64,000 nucleotides of DNA from Paenibacillus xerothermodurans (GTDB lineage: Bacteria; Bacillota; Bacilli; Paenibacillales; NBRC-103111), in NCBI RefSeq assembly GCF_002220865.2, contig NZ_NHRJ02000008.1:62001-126000 (forward strand), written 5' to 3'. The notes below the pieces were generated by a model. That model searched no databases and was not told the origin of the DNA. It saw only the letters and a program-made list of their open reading frames with translations. The translations under genes were made by a program, and so were the position numbers. How positions within the stretch are numbered: the stretch's first letter is position 1; each line of letters starts with the position of its first letter. Positions 26,523 through 34,862 of the stretch are shown here, one piece after another.

Positions 26523-27400
26523 ACAAGGGAATTGTGCTTGCTATCGGGTCGTCGCTCGTGTTCAGTTTGATGAACGTTCTGGTAAAAGAGGTAAGCGACA
26601 CGATACCGGTAGCGGAGATCGTCTTTTTTCGAAGCGTTATCGGGGTTCTGATTATGCTGATTATGATGCGGCAGTCGAAAGTAGTGCTCACGACGCACGG
26701 TGTGCCTCTGTTGGCGCTGCGCGGGCTCCTGGGTGCGCTGTATATGCTTGCTTATTTCTATACAATTGCGCATATTCCGCTGTCCGATGCGAGCATCCTG
26801 GTGCACTTGTCGCCGATATTCGTGACACTGCTGTCCGCGATTATTCTGAAGGAACGGCTGTCGGCGAAAACGCTAAGGTGGATGCCGTTGGTCGTCTTAG
26901 GCGCGATACTGCTGGTGAAGCCGTTTCAGTTTGGCAGCTATTCTCTCCATGCCCTTGTCGGCGTGCTTAGCGCGCTGCTTGCGGCGGGGACCGCGATCAC
27001 CATTCGGTATTTGAGCAAACGGCACCACACTTATGAAATTATTTTTTACTTCGTCGCAACGAGCACGGTCGTCTCAATTCCACTCATGTGGCATGATTTT
27101 GTCGTCCCGTCGATGCTCGATATGCTGCTGCTCGTATGTATCGGAGTCGTTTCACTGCTCGGTCTTGTATTTTTGACAACGGCATTCACACATGAAAATG
27201 CCATACTTGTCGAGCTGACACGCTATATCGGCATTGTGTTTAACGCTGCCTGGGGCTTCGCGTTATGGGCGGAGGTGCCTGATCTGCTCACGGCGGCCGG
27301 CGCGGCCTGCATTATATCGGCGTGCATCGCGCTGTCAAGGCAGAAGCCACCTGCGCCGAAGCCGGTCACACCAGTCCCGCAGACGAAGCCTGTGCAGTGA
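26519..27400 (+). CDS. EamA/DMT-family exporter, probable metallophore efflux
   Basis: A 293-residue drug/metabolite-transporter family membrane protein with ten hydrophobic segments and two EamA repeats. Visible parts are VLAIGSSLVFSLMNVLVKEV at the N-terminus, YTIAHIPLSDASILVHLSP, LLVKPF and FLTTAFTHENAILVELTRYIGI. The end is Pro- and Lys-rich and cytoplasmic. The ATG at 26519 overlaps the cntM stop and has GGGGGGAAG in front. EamA proteins export the opine metallophore in other bacteria (CntI of Pseudomonas), so the position gives the likely role. The uptake system for the metal complex is not in this window. Confidence 0.85.
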   Translation: MNKGIVLAIGSSLVFSLMNVLVKEVSDTIPVAEIVFFRSVIGVLIMLIMMRQSKVVLTTHGVPLLALRGLLGALYMLAYFYTIAHIPLSDASILVHLSPIFVTLLSAIILKERLSAKTLRWMPLVVLGAILLVKPFQFGSYSLHALVGVLSALLAAGTAITIRYLSKRHHTYEIIFYFVATSTVVSIPLMWHDFVVPSMLDMLLLVCIGVVSLLGLVFLTTAFTHENAILVELTRYIGIVFNAAWGFALWAEVPDLLTAAGAACIISACIALSRQKPPAPKPVTPVPQTKPVQ

Positions 27401-27577
27401 GCGCCGATGCGGCGATCGCTGGGACGAGGCGGGGAAGCGGGAGAGCGGCGACGTAGCGTGGAGCGCCCACGATGAGCGCGGCAACACGAGAGGAGGAGCG
27501 TGAGGCGGCAGGAAGACACGCCGTAGCGCGAGACGCGCGCTGCTAAGTTGCCCCGCTGCGCTCGGCAGCAAAAAAAA

Positions 27578-27598
27578 GATCCCGGCGCGTCCGGGATC
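27578..27598 (-). terminator. Terminator of the 41-residue-repeat gene
   Basis: Eight-base arms GATCCCGG / CCGGGATC with a five-base loop; on the minus strand it is followed by a run of eight or more T. It overlaps the stop codon of the minus-strand gene and can also stop readthrough from the metallophore operon. Confidence 0.8.
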
Positions 27599-28550
27599 AA
27601 AGCTTTTGTATCTTTGATGGATTGTTGATTTTGTATGGAACGGGATGCCTAGTGAGTTTCTTCTTGATGATTTTGGCCTCAAACGTCAGTTTGTCGCCTA
27701 CTTCCAGTTCCAGCTTTTTGAGAGTCGCACTGTGGCTGGACCATGCAACGCCTATCTCTGTTTCAGGTTCTTCGATGGTCACCTCGTCATACACCACCAC
27801 TTCATCATCGTTATCCGAAAAATTATTTGGAATCGTTGTGAAGTCGCTGACGGTGACCGTCATTCTCACTTTCCCCTCAGGCAGCTGAGGTTTTTTGGGT
27901 TTTTCTTTCTTAGCCTTGCCCTTGGCCGGCGTTGTCGGCTCCTTCACGTCAGGCTTGGGTGCGTCGGCGGCAGGTTGGTCATCTGACGGCTCAGCTGCGT
28001 CTGCGCCCTCGGCTCGTGCCGCGTCAACAACGCCTGAGCCATCCGGCTCAATTACGTCCGCAGCCTCCGTGCGCCGCGTCTCACCCGCGCCTGCGGACTC
28101 GGCCGGTTGCGGCTCAGCTGGGTCTGCGCCCTCGGCTCCTGCCGCGTCAACAACGCCTGAGCCATCCGGCTCAATTACGTCCGCAGCTTCCGTACTGATT
28201 GCACCCGCCGCATGCGCTCGCTGCGTCTCATCACCGCCCGCAGCCGCCGCCGTAGGCGTTTCTCCCGCCACGGCAAATCTTTGGCCAAAGCTCGACGCCT
28301 GCATTTCCTTCAAATAGGAGGGATGAATGCAGTGTTTTTGTCCGTTCTCGAATTCAATGACCGCGGTCATTTCATCTGCGGCTCCGACCACCCGGCAAGG
28401 GAGATTCACGCCGTGGCCCCTGTAGTGAAACGTTTTAGCTTTAGCTGCCTTTCGCGACATTAGACCCCATTCTTGGCACCGCTCTATCTGCTCGTCCTCA
28501 TTGTCGAACGCTTGGTAATCCGTGGGCTCGATGATGAAATCATATCCCAT
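27597..28550 (-). CDS. Hypothetical protein with internal 41-residue repeat
   Basis: A 317-residue cytoplasmic protein, family not recognised. Residues 1-90 form a small domain (MGYDFIIEPTDYQAFDNEDE, VVGAADEMTAVIEFENGQKH) that could be an SH3-like or binding module. Residues about 95-225 are low complexity, Ala/Glu/Pro-rich, then Lys-rich, with two near-identical units starting EAADVIEPDGSGVVDAA 41 residues apart. Residues about 226-317 are beta-rich (KVRMTVTVSDFTTIPNNF, ELEVGDKLTFEAKIIKKK) and may be an Ig-like or OB-like domain. The product may bridge two binding modules with a flexible linker. It ends in its own terminator. Confidence 0.65.
   Translation of the reverse strand: MGYDFIIEPTDYQAFDNEDEQIERCQEWGLMSRKAAKAKTFHYRGHGVNLPCRVVGAADEMTAVIEFENGQKHCIHPSYLKEMQASSFGQRFAVAGETPTAAAAGGDETQRAHAAGAISTEAADVIEPDGSGVVDAAGAEGADPAEPQPAESAGAGETRRTEAADVIEPDGSGVVDAARAEGADAAEPSDDQPAADAPKPDVKEPTTPAKGKAKKEKPKKPQLPEGKVRMTVTVSDFTTIPNNFSDNDDEVVVYDEVTIEEPETEIGVAWSSHSATLKKLELEVGDKLTFEAKIIKKKLTRHPVPYKINNPSKIQKL
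27987..28193 (-). repeat. Two copies of a 123-bp coding repeat
   Basis: Codons for TEAADVIEPDGSGVVDAA, an A/G, then AEGAD recur 123 bp apart with few changes, inside an Ala-rich linker. Confidence 0.8.
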
Positions 28551-29033
28551 ATAATCTCCGCCTTTCCATTTCCAGCTTTTTCACTCAAGGTGTTAGATGC
28601 TCCGCCGCAATCCAACGCGGCATATGTACGTGTGGCTCGGCCCTCTTTTGTTATCCTGTCAATGACAGCACCTGATCACTTAGGAAATTTAAATTAATAT
28701 TACCTTACCCAGGTCGGTATACTCAATTCCGCGAGCCTCTGCATACGTATGCGGGCATCGAGACACTTAGCGTAAACGCTCTGATACAAGCTACGCCTGC
28801 GAGGCCTTATTTACTCAGATTGATGAGTCGGGTGCAGTAAACATGCTAGCACTGGGACCGATATTAACACTGATTGAAATCCTTGCAAAGACAAATGAGC
28901 AATTAGACCACTGCATCATTTGCCGTTAGCAGGTATTCTGAATAATATAGATAACTGAGGAAACATTAGAAATATGAATGGAAAAGCAGGAGATTAACGG
29001 TTGTGGATGCATGCCATAATACAGGAGGAATTC
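28551..29033. other. Intergenic stretch without a supported gene
   Basis: No frame with a ribosome binding site except the one of the following gene. A 28-codon frame at about 28842 (starting MLALGPILTLIE) has no such site and was not accepted. Confidence 0.4.
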
Positions 29034-29342
29034 ATGGAAAATAAGGGAATTAAAATGATTATACACGCAAGTGCATTTTTTGCTCCCATAATAATACCCA
29101 TCATTTTTTGGTTGTTATCAAGACAATCAGGGGTACGGGCTTTGGCTCTGCAAGCATTATTCTTCCACATCTTTATAGGCTTAGCCGTCAGTATTTCTTA
29201 TTATTTTTCCTTTCTACTCATCGGGCTGCCCTTTTTAATTGTCTTTGGCCTGATCGGGATATACTATCCGTTCAAGGGATTTCTTTGTGCATTAAAAGGC
29301 AAAAGGTTTGAGTATCCGGTAGTCGGCTTGTTTTTTCGATAG
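29034..29342 (+). CDS. Small DUF4870-like membrane protein
   Basis: A 102-residue membrane protein with three hydrophobic segments: ASAFFAPIIIPIIFWLL, LFFHIFIGLAVSISYYFSF and LPFLIVFGLIGIYYPFKG. A basic C-terminal tail, KGKRFEYPVVG, follows. The pattern of paired helices followed by a short soluble tail is typical of DUF4870 proteins, whose function is unknown. AGGAGG stands five bases before the ATG at 29034, which is better than the upstream in-frame start at 29001. It is monocistronic with a terminator. Confidence 0.7.
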   Translation: MENKGIKMIIHASAFFAPIIIPIIFWLLSRQSGVRALALQALFFHIFIGLAVSISYYFSFLLIGLPFLIVFGLIGIYYPFKGFLCALKGKRFEYPVVGLFFR

Positions 29343-29384
29343 CATTTGGCAATGGGATTTTGTGGCGCATAAAAGGAGAAATAG

Positions 29385-29426
29385 GATTAGCCAGCGCAGG
29401 CGCACTGCGGCGGCTAATCTTTTTTT
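29385..29426 (+). terminator. Terminator after the DUF4870-like gene
   Basis: Arms GATTAGCC (29385-29392) and GGCTAATC (29412-29419) enclosing an inner GC-rich stem, followed by seven T. Confidence 0.85.
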
Positions 29427-29436
29427 GCTCCGAGAG

Positions 29437-30750
29437 TTAGACCGTCTTTTGAGCTTTGACCGCTAAGGTCAGCGCCTGCACCCTTTCATCCAAATGTGCC
29501 AAGTCCGCACTTTTCCATTTTTCCCGATCAATTCGCTCAAGCACATATTCACCGAATATCTGCACGTCTCTGCGTACGGCTTCGTTGTTATCGAGCGCGA
29601 TGCAGCACAGAGCTTCAAGAACGGTCAGCATCACTGTCACCTTATCCTGTCCCGCCTCACAGATCTGCTGGAAGGTCCAGTACAACAGCTCGCCCGGCTT
29701 TTTTTTCACAGCGATCACTCGGGTCGGGGCTTCCTTACTGCCGTATTGAATGTAGGTGCCGTAATACTTCAGCATCTCAGTTAGCGCCGTACCCAGGTGC
29801 CGGATGCAGTCGATAGCCGTGTTGGGGTTGTTCGTGCCGGGCGCGATCGCTCTTAGCGCAACTTCCGCAATTTTCTGGATGCCGAAATAGGCGTCCTGGA
29901 ACGTGGCTCTCTCCTCGCCGGTTTTAAGGTGTTTTCTGAATATGTCGGGGTCGACCCGCTCCGCGTCCGGTTTATAATGAATGTTGAACAGCGGCATATT
30001 CGGGGTCAAATATTGCCCGGCCTCCTGGCGCACCTCCAGGATGAGGTCGTACTGCTTCGCGAGCGCGTATATATTCTGGTAGTCCATGAACTGGAGATAA
30101 CCGTACATACCTGCAGCCACTTCCTGACGCTCACTGTATTGTTCGGGAATGCCGGGGAATTTTTCGGATAGTTGGATAAAAGGCTCCACTTCACGCGGCC
30201 CCTGGTAATAAAGATCGGCCATCAAAATGTCCTCAGTCAACGTGTCGATCAGATTGCCGACCTGGATTGAAGTTGCGACATGATGAATAAAATAAGCAAA
30301 GTACGATAAGCAGACGAACGCGACCAAAACACCGACCGACGCTGACATCACCTGCTCATCCAGATCCTCCTGCCGCATGAACAGCAAGGCAAGAATAGAA
30401 TAAACGAACCCGCCCAAAAACACACCCAACACCCGCATTGTAGTCCGGTTGGCGATGAAGTTGCTTAAAATTCGCGGCGAATATTGGGATGCGTACGTCG
30501 TCAGCACAACCATGATCGTGGAAAAAGTGATCGTAGTCATGGACAAGAGCGAGGTTGCCAGAGCGCTCAGCACCCTCTGCGCCAGAGCCACGTCAGTCAG
30601 CAGCAGATCCGGCAGAACAATCCCCATCGTGTCCGCAAATCTCGTATCGAGCGCGATCACGCCCAGTGCAAGCATGAAAAATAGCAAGCAATAAAAGGCC
30701 GGCAGCAGCCAAATGAGTTCTTTTAACCGAATAAGAAATTTCCGCAGCAT
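29437..30750 (-). CDS. DUF2254 membrane protein
   Basis: A 437-residue membrane protein of the DUF2254 family. Four hydrophobic segments occupy the first about 165 residues (LIWLLPAFYCLLFFMLALGVI, LLSMTTITFSTIMVVLTTYA, VLGVFLGGFVYSILALLF and VLVAFVCLSYFAYFIHHVA). The family hallmark Q-Y-S-P-R-x-L follows the second one. The rest is a large cytoplasmic domain with IAPGTNNPNTAIDCI. The function of the family is not established. It converges on the DUF4870-like gene and has no visible partner. Confidence 0.85.
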   Translation of the reverse strand: MLRKFLIRLKELIWLLPAFYCLLFFMLALGVIALDTRFADTMGIVLPDLLLTDVALAQRVLSALATSLLSMTTITFSTIMVVLTTYASQYSPRILSNFIANRTTMRVLGVFLGGFVYSILALLFMRQEDLDEQVMSASVGVLVAFVCLSYFAYFIHHVATSIQVGNLIDTLTEDILMADLYYQGPREVEPFIQLSEKFPGIPEQYSERQEVAAGMYGYLQFMDYQNIYALAKQYDLILEVRQEAGQYLTPNMPLFNIHYKPDAERVDPDIFRKHLKTGEERATFQDAYFGIQKIAEVALRAIAPGTNNPNTAIDCIRHLGTALTEMLKYYGTYIQYGSKEAPTRVIAVKKKPGELLYWTFQQICEAGQDKVTVMLTVLEALCCIALDNNEAVRRDVQIFGEYVLERIDREKWKSADLAHLDERVQALTLAVKAQKTV

Positions 30751-31182
30751 GTTGCCACCTTCCCGGACGTGCTGTCCACAAGTTTAGTTATTCCTTACCC
30801 AGCTTGTCCTACAGTTGCACCAGTCAAGATTTGGCGGGGCGGGTAACTGAGGACAACGAGCGAAAGTCGCACCCGACATCACAACAAGCTATGTGCTCAT
30901 CGCGCTAAACGGAGATCACGCTAAACCGGAACGCCAACAGGCTATCACCGGGAGCGGACGTGGTGGCTTCATGGCTGTGGTGCCGGTTGTCGGCGAAGAG
31001 AACATTTCTGCATCACAAACTAGCTACTACGGTGGTCGGCATCAGCTAGCCCGTCATGCTATCCACGTTTCGCGGCGCAAAAGAGCTGCTCCCGTCATGC
31101 TATCCACGTTTCGCGGCGCAACAAGCTGCTTCCGTCATCCGGAAGCAGCCGAGCGTCACACCCTATTGCCTTCGCTCACAAC
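30751..31182. other. Intergenic stretch with a short tandem repeat
   Basis: No supported gene. It carries about two and a half copies of a 41-bp direct repeat (see 31040-31138). Confidence 0.5.
31040..31138 (+). repeat. 41-bp tandem repeat, about 2.4 copies
   Basis: CCCGTCATGCTATCCACGTT and the following TCGCGGCGCAA occur at 31050 and again at 31091, period 41 bp. A third, partial unit (AAGCTGCTTCCGTCAT) starts at about 31123. Confidence 0.75.
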
Positions 31183-31761
31183 TTAACGGCTCACGCGGCG
31201 TGAACGGGTGCTTTTTCCCTTGCGTTTACGGCGTCTGCGTCTGCGCCTCGGCGCTGCGATCGCTTCGGACCGACCTTTTTTGCCTACGGAACCCATAAGC
31301 AGTTTGACAAGAGGTGCAACTTGTTGAAAGCTTTGTACCATGCGCTGCACTTTTGTCATGGTGTCCACGATTCCTTCGACGCCGCCCAATTTATCGATCA
31401 TCTGTTTGATCTGCAGCAGACTGAATTTGCTGGCAAGGCTCGAGCCGCTGCCTGAACCAGCTCCGGTGCTGCCGCCTGCGCCAATATCAATCACATTGCC
31501 CCAACCGGAGCTGGGACTGTTGTTTCCGAACAGCGCTCCGAGTGATCCATCCCCATTTTGCAGAGATGGCACTTGCGGCGTATACGATTGCCCGTAGCCA
31601 GTGGAGGGTGTGTATGGATTACTATACCCGCCAACGTCCATGCCGGGGTACGTGCTGGCGGGGGCTCCTCCACCGGGCAAGGGCGGCGGCATCTGCTGGA
31701 AGCTGCGTGTCGTCACGTTTTGATTGCCTATGATCGGTCGTCGTAAGCTCACAGGATTCAC
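31183..31761 (-). CDS. Pro/Gly-rich protein with highly basic C-terminus, YqfQ/VrrA-like
   Basis: A 192-residue protein in three parts. Residues 1-105 are low complexity, rich in Pro, Gly, Ser and Tyr. Residues about 106-155 form an amphipathic helical core, LLQIKQMIDKLGGVEGIVDT then QRMVQSFQQVAPLVKLLMG. The C-terminus ends with about 30 residues that are nearly all Arg/Lys (RRRRRRRKRKG). The composition resembles YqfQ/VrrA-type proteins of spore-forming bacilli, but the similarity is weak and the assignment tentative. The basic tail could bind nucleic acid or wall polymer. There is no signal peptide. Confidence 0.6.
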   Translation of the reverse strand: MNPVSLRRPIIGNQNVTTRSFQQMPPPLPGGGAPASTYPGMDVGGYSNPYTPSTGYGQSYTPQVPSLQNGDGSLGALFGNNSPSSGWGNVIDIGAGGSTGAGSGSGSSLASKFSLLQIKQMIDKLGGVEGIVDTMTKVQRMVQSFQQVAPLVKLLMGSVGKKGRSEAIAAPRRRRRRRKRKGKSTRSRRVSR

Positions 31762-32026
31762 GCTCCTTTTAAAACGGATTTCAGCAAAGCGCGGGCCAAA
31801 GCCAACCGCTTCGCAGGTGGTTCTAGACGTATTACCTGGTGTAGCTTATGTGCTGGGCAAATGATTGGTATGGACTCCTGTCACGGGTCTCGGCAGTTTC
31901 CAACATTTTAACGCGCTACCGCATAGAAAGAGTAACGTTTTGCTATTCTAAAGGAAGGATTTGCGCTCACCGTGTCGAATACTATCCATAGCAGTGAAAC
32001 AGAACATCAAGGGGTTGAACGAAATT

Positions 32027-32317
32027 ATGCAATTAAAAAAGTTAAATGACAAAGCGATCGACCAGCTGTTTGAAGCGGTTTTGACGCTTAAAGATATTGA
32101 GGAATGCTACGTGTTTTTTGACGATTTGTGCACGGTGAACGAGATCCAATCTCTCTCTCAGCGACTGGAGGTAGCCCGGATGCTGCGCAAAGGCAACACA
32201 TATAACCAAATCGAAGCCGAAACTGGAGCCAGCACAGCCACGATTTCCCGTGTAAAACGCTGCTTGAACTATGGTAATGATGGATACAAGCTCGCGCTGG
32301 AACGGCTCGGGCGATAA
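32027..32317 (+). CDS. yerC: YerC/YecD family TrpR-like transcription factor
   Basis: A 96-residue small DNA-binding protein of the TrpR-like YerC/YecD family (B. subtilis YerC, about 104 residues). Signature sequences are DKAIDQLFEAVLTLKDIEEC, FFDDLCTVNEIQSLSQRLEVA and the HTH helix pair TYNQIEAETGASTATISRVKR. The ATG at 32027 follows AAGGGG; upstream in-frame starts lack a site. In B. subtilis yerC is in the same region as dgkB (yerQ) and rlmCD (yefA), and both lie a little downstream here. The target genes are unknown. Confidence 0.88.
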   Translation: MQLKKLNDKAIDQLFEAVLTLKDIEECYVFFDDLCTVNEIQSLSQRLEVARMLRKGNTYNQIEAETGASTATISRVKRCLNYGNDGYKLALERLGR

Positions 32318-32480
32318 CGGAGCGGTTGGAGCGGTCTCGGCGGCCACGGCAAAAGGCGGCATGCAGGGATCAGACAAGACCGGCGTGACGGCTCCCGCGG
32401 CAGAGAATATCGCCGCTGCACCGGCCTCGCGGATACCACAGTATGAGTGCATGCGGAGAGGTTCAATCAGGATGCTAGGC

Positions 32481-32599
32481 TGCGGGTGGCGGCATGATGC
32501 TAGAGTATGCCAGCGGGACGCGTCGGGCGCACTACTGCGAAATAGGCAGGTTGCGGGTGGCGGCATGATGCTGGGTATGACAGCGGGGACGCGTCGGGG
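32481..32599 (+). repeat. Imperfect direct repeat, period 71 bp
   Basis: TGCGGGTGGCGGCATGATGC starts at 32481 and again at 32552, each followed by a similar stretch ending in ACGCGTCGGG. The two units are about 47 bp long. Confidence 0.75.
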
Positions 32600-32899
32600 T
32601 ACGCTGAGGTGGAGGCGCCGTTGGGATGAGACCCTGATCGTATCAGAGTTCTAACCTAGTGCCGTGATCCGGTGCGGGGCGTGGCGGGCTTGGTCACAGC
32701 GCTATGGCACGCGCTTAGGCTGCATCTGGACTTTTGCACGGTGCGCGAAGCTTCCCCAGGAGCCGAGCACTTATATCTCAGCCGCTTTGAGCTGTGAGGT
32801 CGTCAGCCGGCATTTCTTTTTTTGTCAGCCATCCATAAAACTTCTTTTAGCTATCATTACTCTTATATACCGATGATCGTTTGCTTACAAAGAGACTGC

Positions 32900-32942
32900 C
32901 TCTTCCGCCGCTGTTCCACCGAATGACGGGGAAGAGCTTTTT
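32900..32942 (+). terminator. Isolated terminator hairpin
   Basis: Arms CTCTTCC (32900-32906) and GGAAGAG (32930-32936), followed by CTTTTTTC. No gene lies directly upstream, so it may end a long yerC transcript or an unrecognised RNA. Confidence 0.6.
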
Positions 32943-32974
32943 TCATGCCACAAATTATGTATGCACGAGGGGAC

Positions 32975-33003
32975 TTAGACTGAGGCTTGTCTTGTGCTAT
33001 AAT
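32975..33003 (+). promoter_or_regulatory. SigA-like promoter upstream of cbiX
   Basis: TTAGAC (32975-32980), 17-bp spacer, perfect TATAAT (32998-33003). A terminator hairpin lies about 25-50 bases downstream, before the gene. Confidence 0.65.
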
Positions 33004-33027
33004 TAGAAAAAGTTGAAAAATCGAGGG

Positions 33028-33053
33028 GAAGGCTTAGACCGCCTTCTTTTTTT
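33028..33053 (+). terminator. Leader terminator (possible attenuator) in front of cbiX
   Basis: Stem GAAGGC (33028-33033) / GCCTTC (33041-33046), followed by seven T. It lies between the promoter and the cbiX start, so transcripts would end at about 45 nt unless readthrough is allowed. Confidence 0.65.
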
Positions 33054-33077
33054 CGCGGAAAGGTAGAGGGTTAGTCG

Positions 33078-33839
33078 TTGGTTAAATACGGCATATTAGT
33101 CATAAGCCACGGTTCGCGCAGCATGGAATGGGTTCAATTGGTGGATGAGGCCGTAGAGGCGATGCAGGTGCCGGACGGCGTGCCGGTATTCTCGTCTTTT
33201 CTCGAGCTGGTCGAGGGACGACTTATTCAGGAGGGAATTACACATCTGGAGTCGCTTGGGGTGACGGACATCATCGTCATTCCGCTGTTCATTTCCTCAG
33301 GGAGCACGCATATCGACGAAATCAGCTACGCGCTCGGTGTGAAGCCAGAGCCAGAGCTTCCAACGGATTTGACTCCTTTTCACATAAAAGCCCGGATTCA
33401 TTTTACCTCACCGATAGATGATGATCCGGTCATAGCGGAGATTTTGTACGAAAAGATGAAGCCGCTGTCAGCCGATGCCGGCAAAGAGATTGTGCTGCTG
33501 ATCGGACATGGCAGTGTGGAGGAGGGCTCCCACCTATTGTGGCGCGGAGGTTTGGAGATGCTGGCCAGCCGGGTAAAAGATTTGGGCGGCTTCGATGAGG
33601 TCGATACGGCGATGCTGCTGCCCGATCAGGTCGGCGACAAAATGCGCCGGTGGAACAAGCATAAACCGGAGCATACGGTTTTGGTGGTTCCGCTGTTTCT
33701 GAGCGAGGGGTATTTCACAAACGAAGTGATTCCTTCCAGGCTGGAAGGCTTCACATATAGATATAACGGGAAGGCGCTGCTTCCGCATCCGCTGCTTTCA
33801 CGGTGGATGGAACGGCAGACGGCTCCTTTTTTTGGGTGA
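33078..33839 (+). CDS. cbiX: CbiX/SirB-type sirohydrochlorin chelatase
   Basis: A 253-residue, two-module class II chelatase that inserts cobalt or iron into sirohydrochlorin, on the route to cobalamin or siroheme. The first module has VISHGSRSMEWVQLV (His11) and SSGSTHIDEI (His78). The second has LLIGHGSVEEGSH (His144) and FLSEGYFTNEVIPSRL. The TTG start has GAGGG about eight bases upstream; no ATG is better. It is cytoplasmic. No other tetrapyrrole gene is nearby. The promoter-terminator leader suggests regulation by attenuation, signal unknown. Confidence 0.85.
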   Translation: MVKYGILVISHGSRSMEWVQLVDEAVEAMQVPDGVPVFSSFLELVEGRLIQEGITHLESLGVTDIIVIPLFISSGSTHIDEISYALGVKPEPELPTDLTPFHIKARIHFTSPIDDDPVIAEILYEKMKPLSADAGKEIVLLIGHGSVEEGSHLLWRGGLEMLASRVKDLGGFDEVDTAMLLPDQVGDKMRRWNKHKPEHTVLVVPLFLSEGYFTNEVIPSRLEGFTYRYNGKALLPHPLLSRWMERQTAPFFG

Positions 33840-33881
33840 AAAGAAATTAAGCGGTAATCGCGGCGAACGGGTGATTGAAAA

Positions 33882-34862
33882 ATGCATAAACGTGCAAGGC
33901 TAATATATAATCCAACCTCTGGCAGAGAGGAAATGAAGAAGCGGCTGCCCGAGATTTTACAGCGGCTGGAGCGGGGCGGTGTGGAAACGTCCACCCATGC
34001 AACGATTGGGGAAGGCGATGCCACATTGGCCGCGGCTGATGCGATTGAGCGGGGTTTTGACATTATTATCGCGGCGGGCGGCGACGGTACGCTGTATGAA
34101 GTGATCAACGGCATGGCGGAACAGGAGTACCGGCCGCCGCTTGGCATTCTCCCCCTCGGGACAACGAACGATTTTGCCCGGGCGCTGAATATTCCTCGCA
34201 GCTGCGAGGCCGCGGTGGACGTGATTCTGCAGCAGCACGAACGGGTTATCGACGTTGGTAAAATGAACCAGCGTTACTTCATCAACATCGCAGGCGGCGG
34301 CTCCATGACTGAGCTGACCTACGAGGTGCCGAGCAAGCTCAAAACCATGATCGGCCAAATGGCCTATTACATGAAAGGCATCGAGAAACTGCCGCGTCTG
34401 CGCCCGATCGAGCTTTTTATCCGAACGGACGAGGCAGATATTCATGAAGAAGTGATGTTGTTCCTGATTGCGAACAGCAACTCGGTCGGAGGCTTTGAAC
34501 GTTTGGCGCCGGACGCATCGCTGAGTGACGGATTGTTTGATGTCATTATTTTAAAAAAATGCAATCTCGCCGAATTCATACGGGTCGTTTCTTTGGCACT
34601 CAGGGGAGAGCATCTGACAGACCCCAACGTGGTTTACTTGCAAACGCGCAGCATTCAGGTGACTTCGCCCGACTACGTGCAGATCAACCTGGACGGCGAA
34701 TTCGGCGGCACCCTGCCTTGCGTGTTTACGAACCTTCCTTCACATTTGCGCATTTTTGTGGATGGAAGCGGTCAATCGGTATACAAACAAAACCCGCTGC
34801 AGCAGATCAAGCTGCCTTGGAAAACTAAAGCTGGAGTGGACGAATATGAGCAACCAGAATAA
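33882..34862 (+). CDS. dgkB: Diacylglycerol kinase DgkB
   Basis: Soluble lipid kinase that phosphorylates diacylglycerol back to phosphatidate during lipoteichoic acid turnover. The 326 residues show the catalytic-domain motifs [15 protein letters not shown], the nucleotide loop [15 protein letters not shown] (GGDGT at 66-70) and [16 protein letters not shown]. The C-terminal beta domain contains [18 protein letters not shown] and [11 protein letters not shown]. It resembles B. subtilis DgkB (YerQ). It overlaps the start of rlmCD by 17 bp, the same gene order as in B. subtilis. Confidence 0.93.
   Translation: MHKRARLIYNPTSGREEMKKRLPEILQRLERGGVETSTHATIGEGDATLAAADAIERGFDIIIAAGGDGTLYEVINGMAEQEYRPPLGILPLGTTNDFARALNIPRSCEAAVDVILQQHERVIDVGKMNQRYFINIAGGGSMTELTYEVPSKLKTMIGQMAYYMKGIEKLPRLRPIELFIRTDEADIHEEVMLFLIANSNSVGGFERLAPDASLSDGLFDVIILKKCNLAEFIRVVSLALRGEHLTDPNVVYLQTRSIQVTSPDYVQINLDGEFGGTLPCVFTNLPSHLRIFVDGSGQSVYKQNPLQQIKLPWKTKAGVDEYEQPE

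Larger units (their letters stand above)
32318..33077. other. Long intergenic region with repeats, a promoter and two terminators
   Basis: No supported gene. It contains a 71-bp-period direct repeat (32481-32599), a hairpin at 32900-32942 and a promoter-plus-terminator leader just before cbiX. Confidence 0.5.

Noticed and set aside
28842-28928. 28-codon frame starting MLALGPILTLIE
   Set aside because: No ribosome binding site and no similarity; possibly a remnant, but not supportable.
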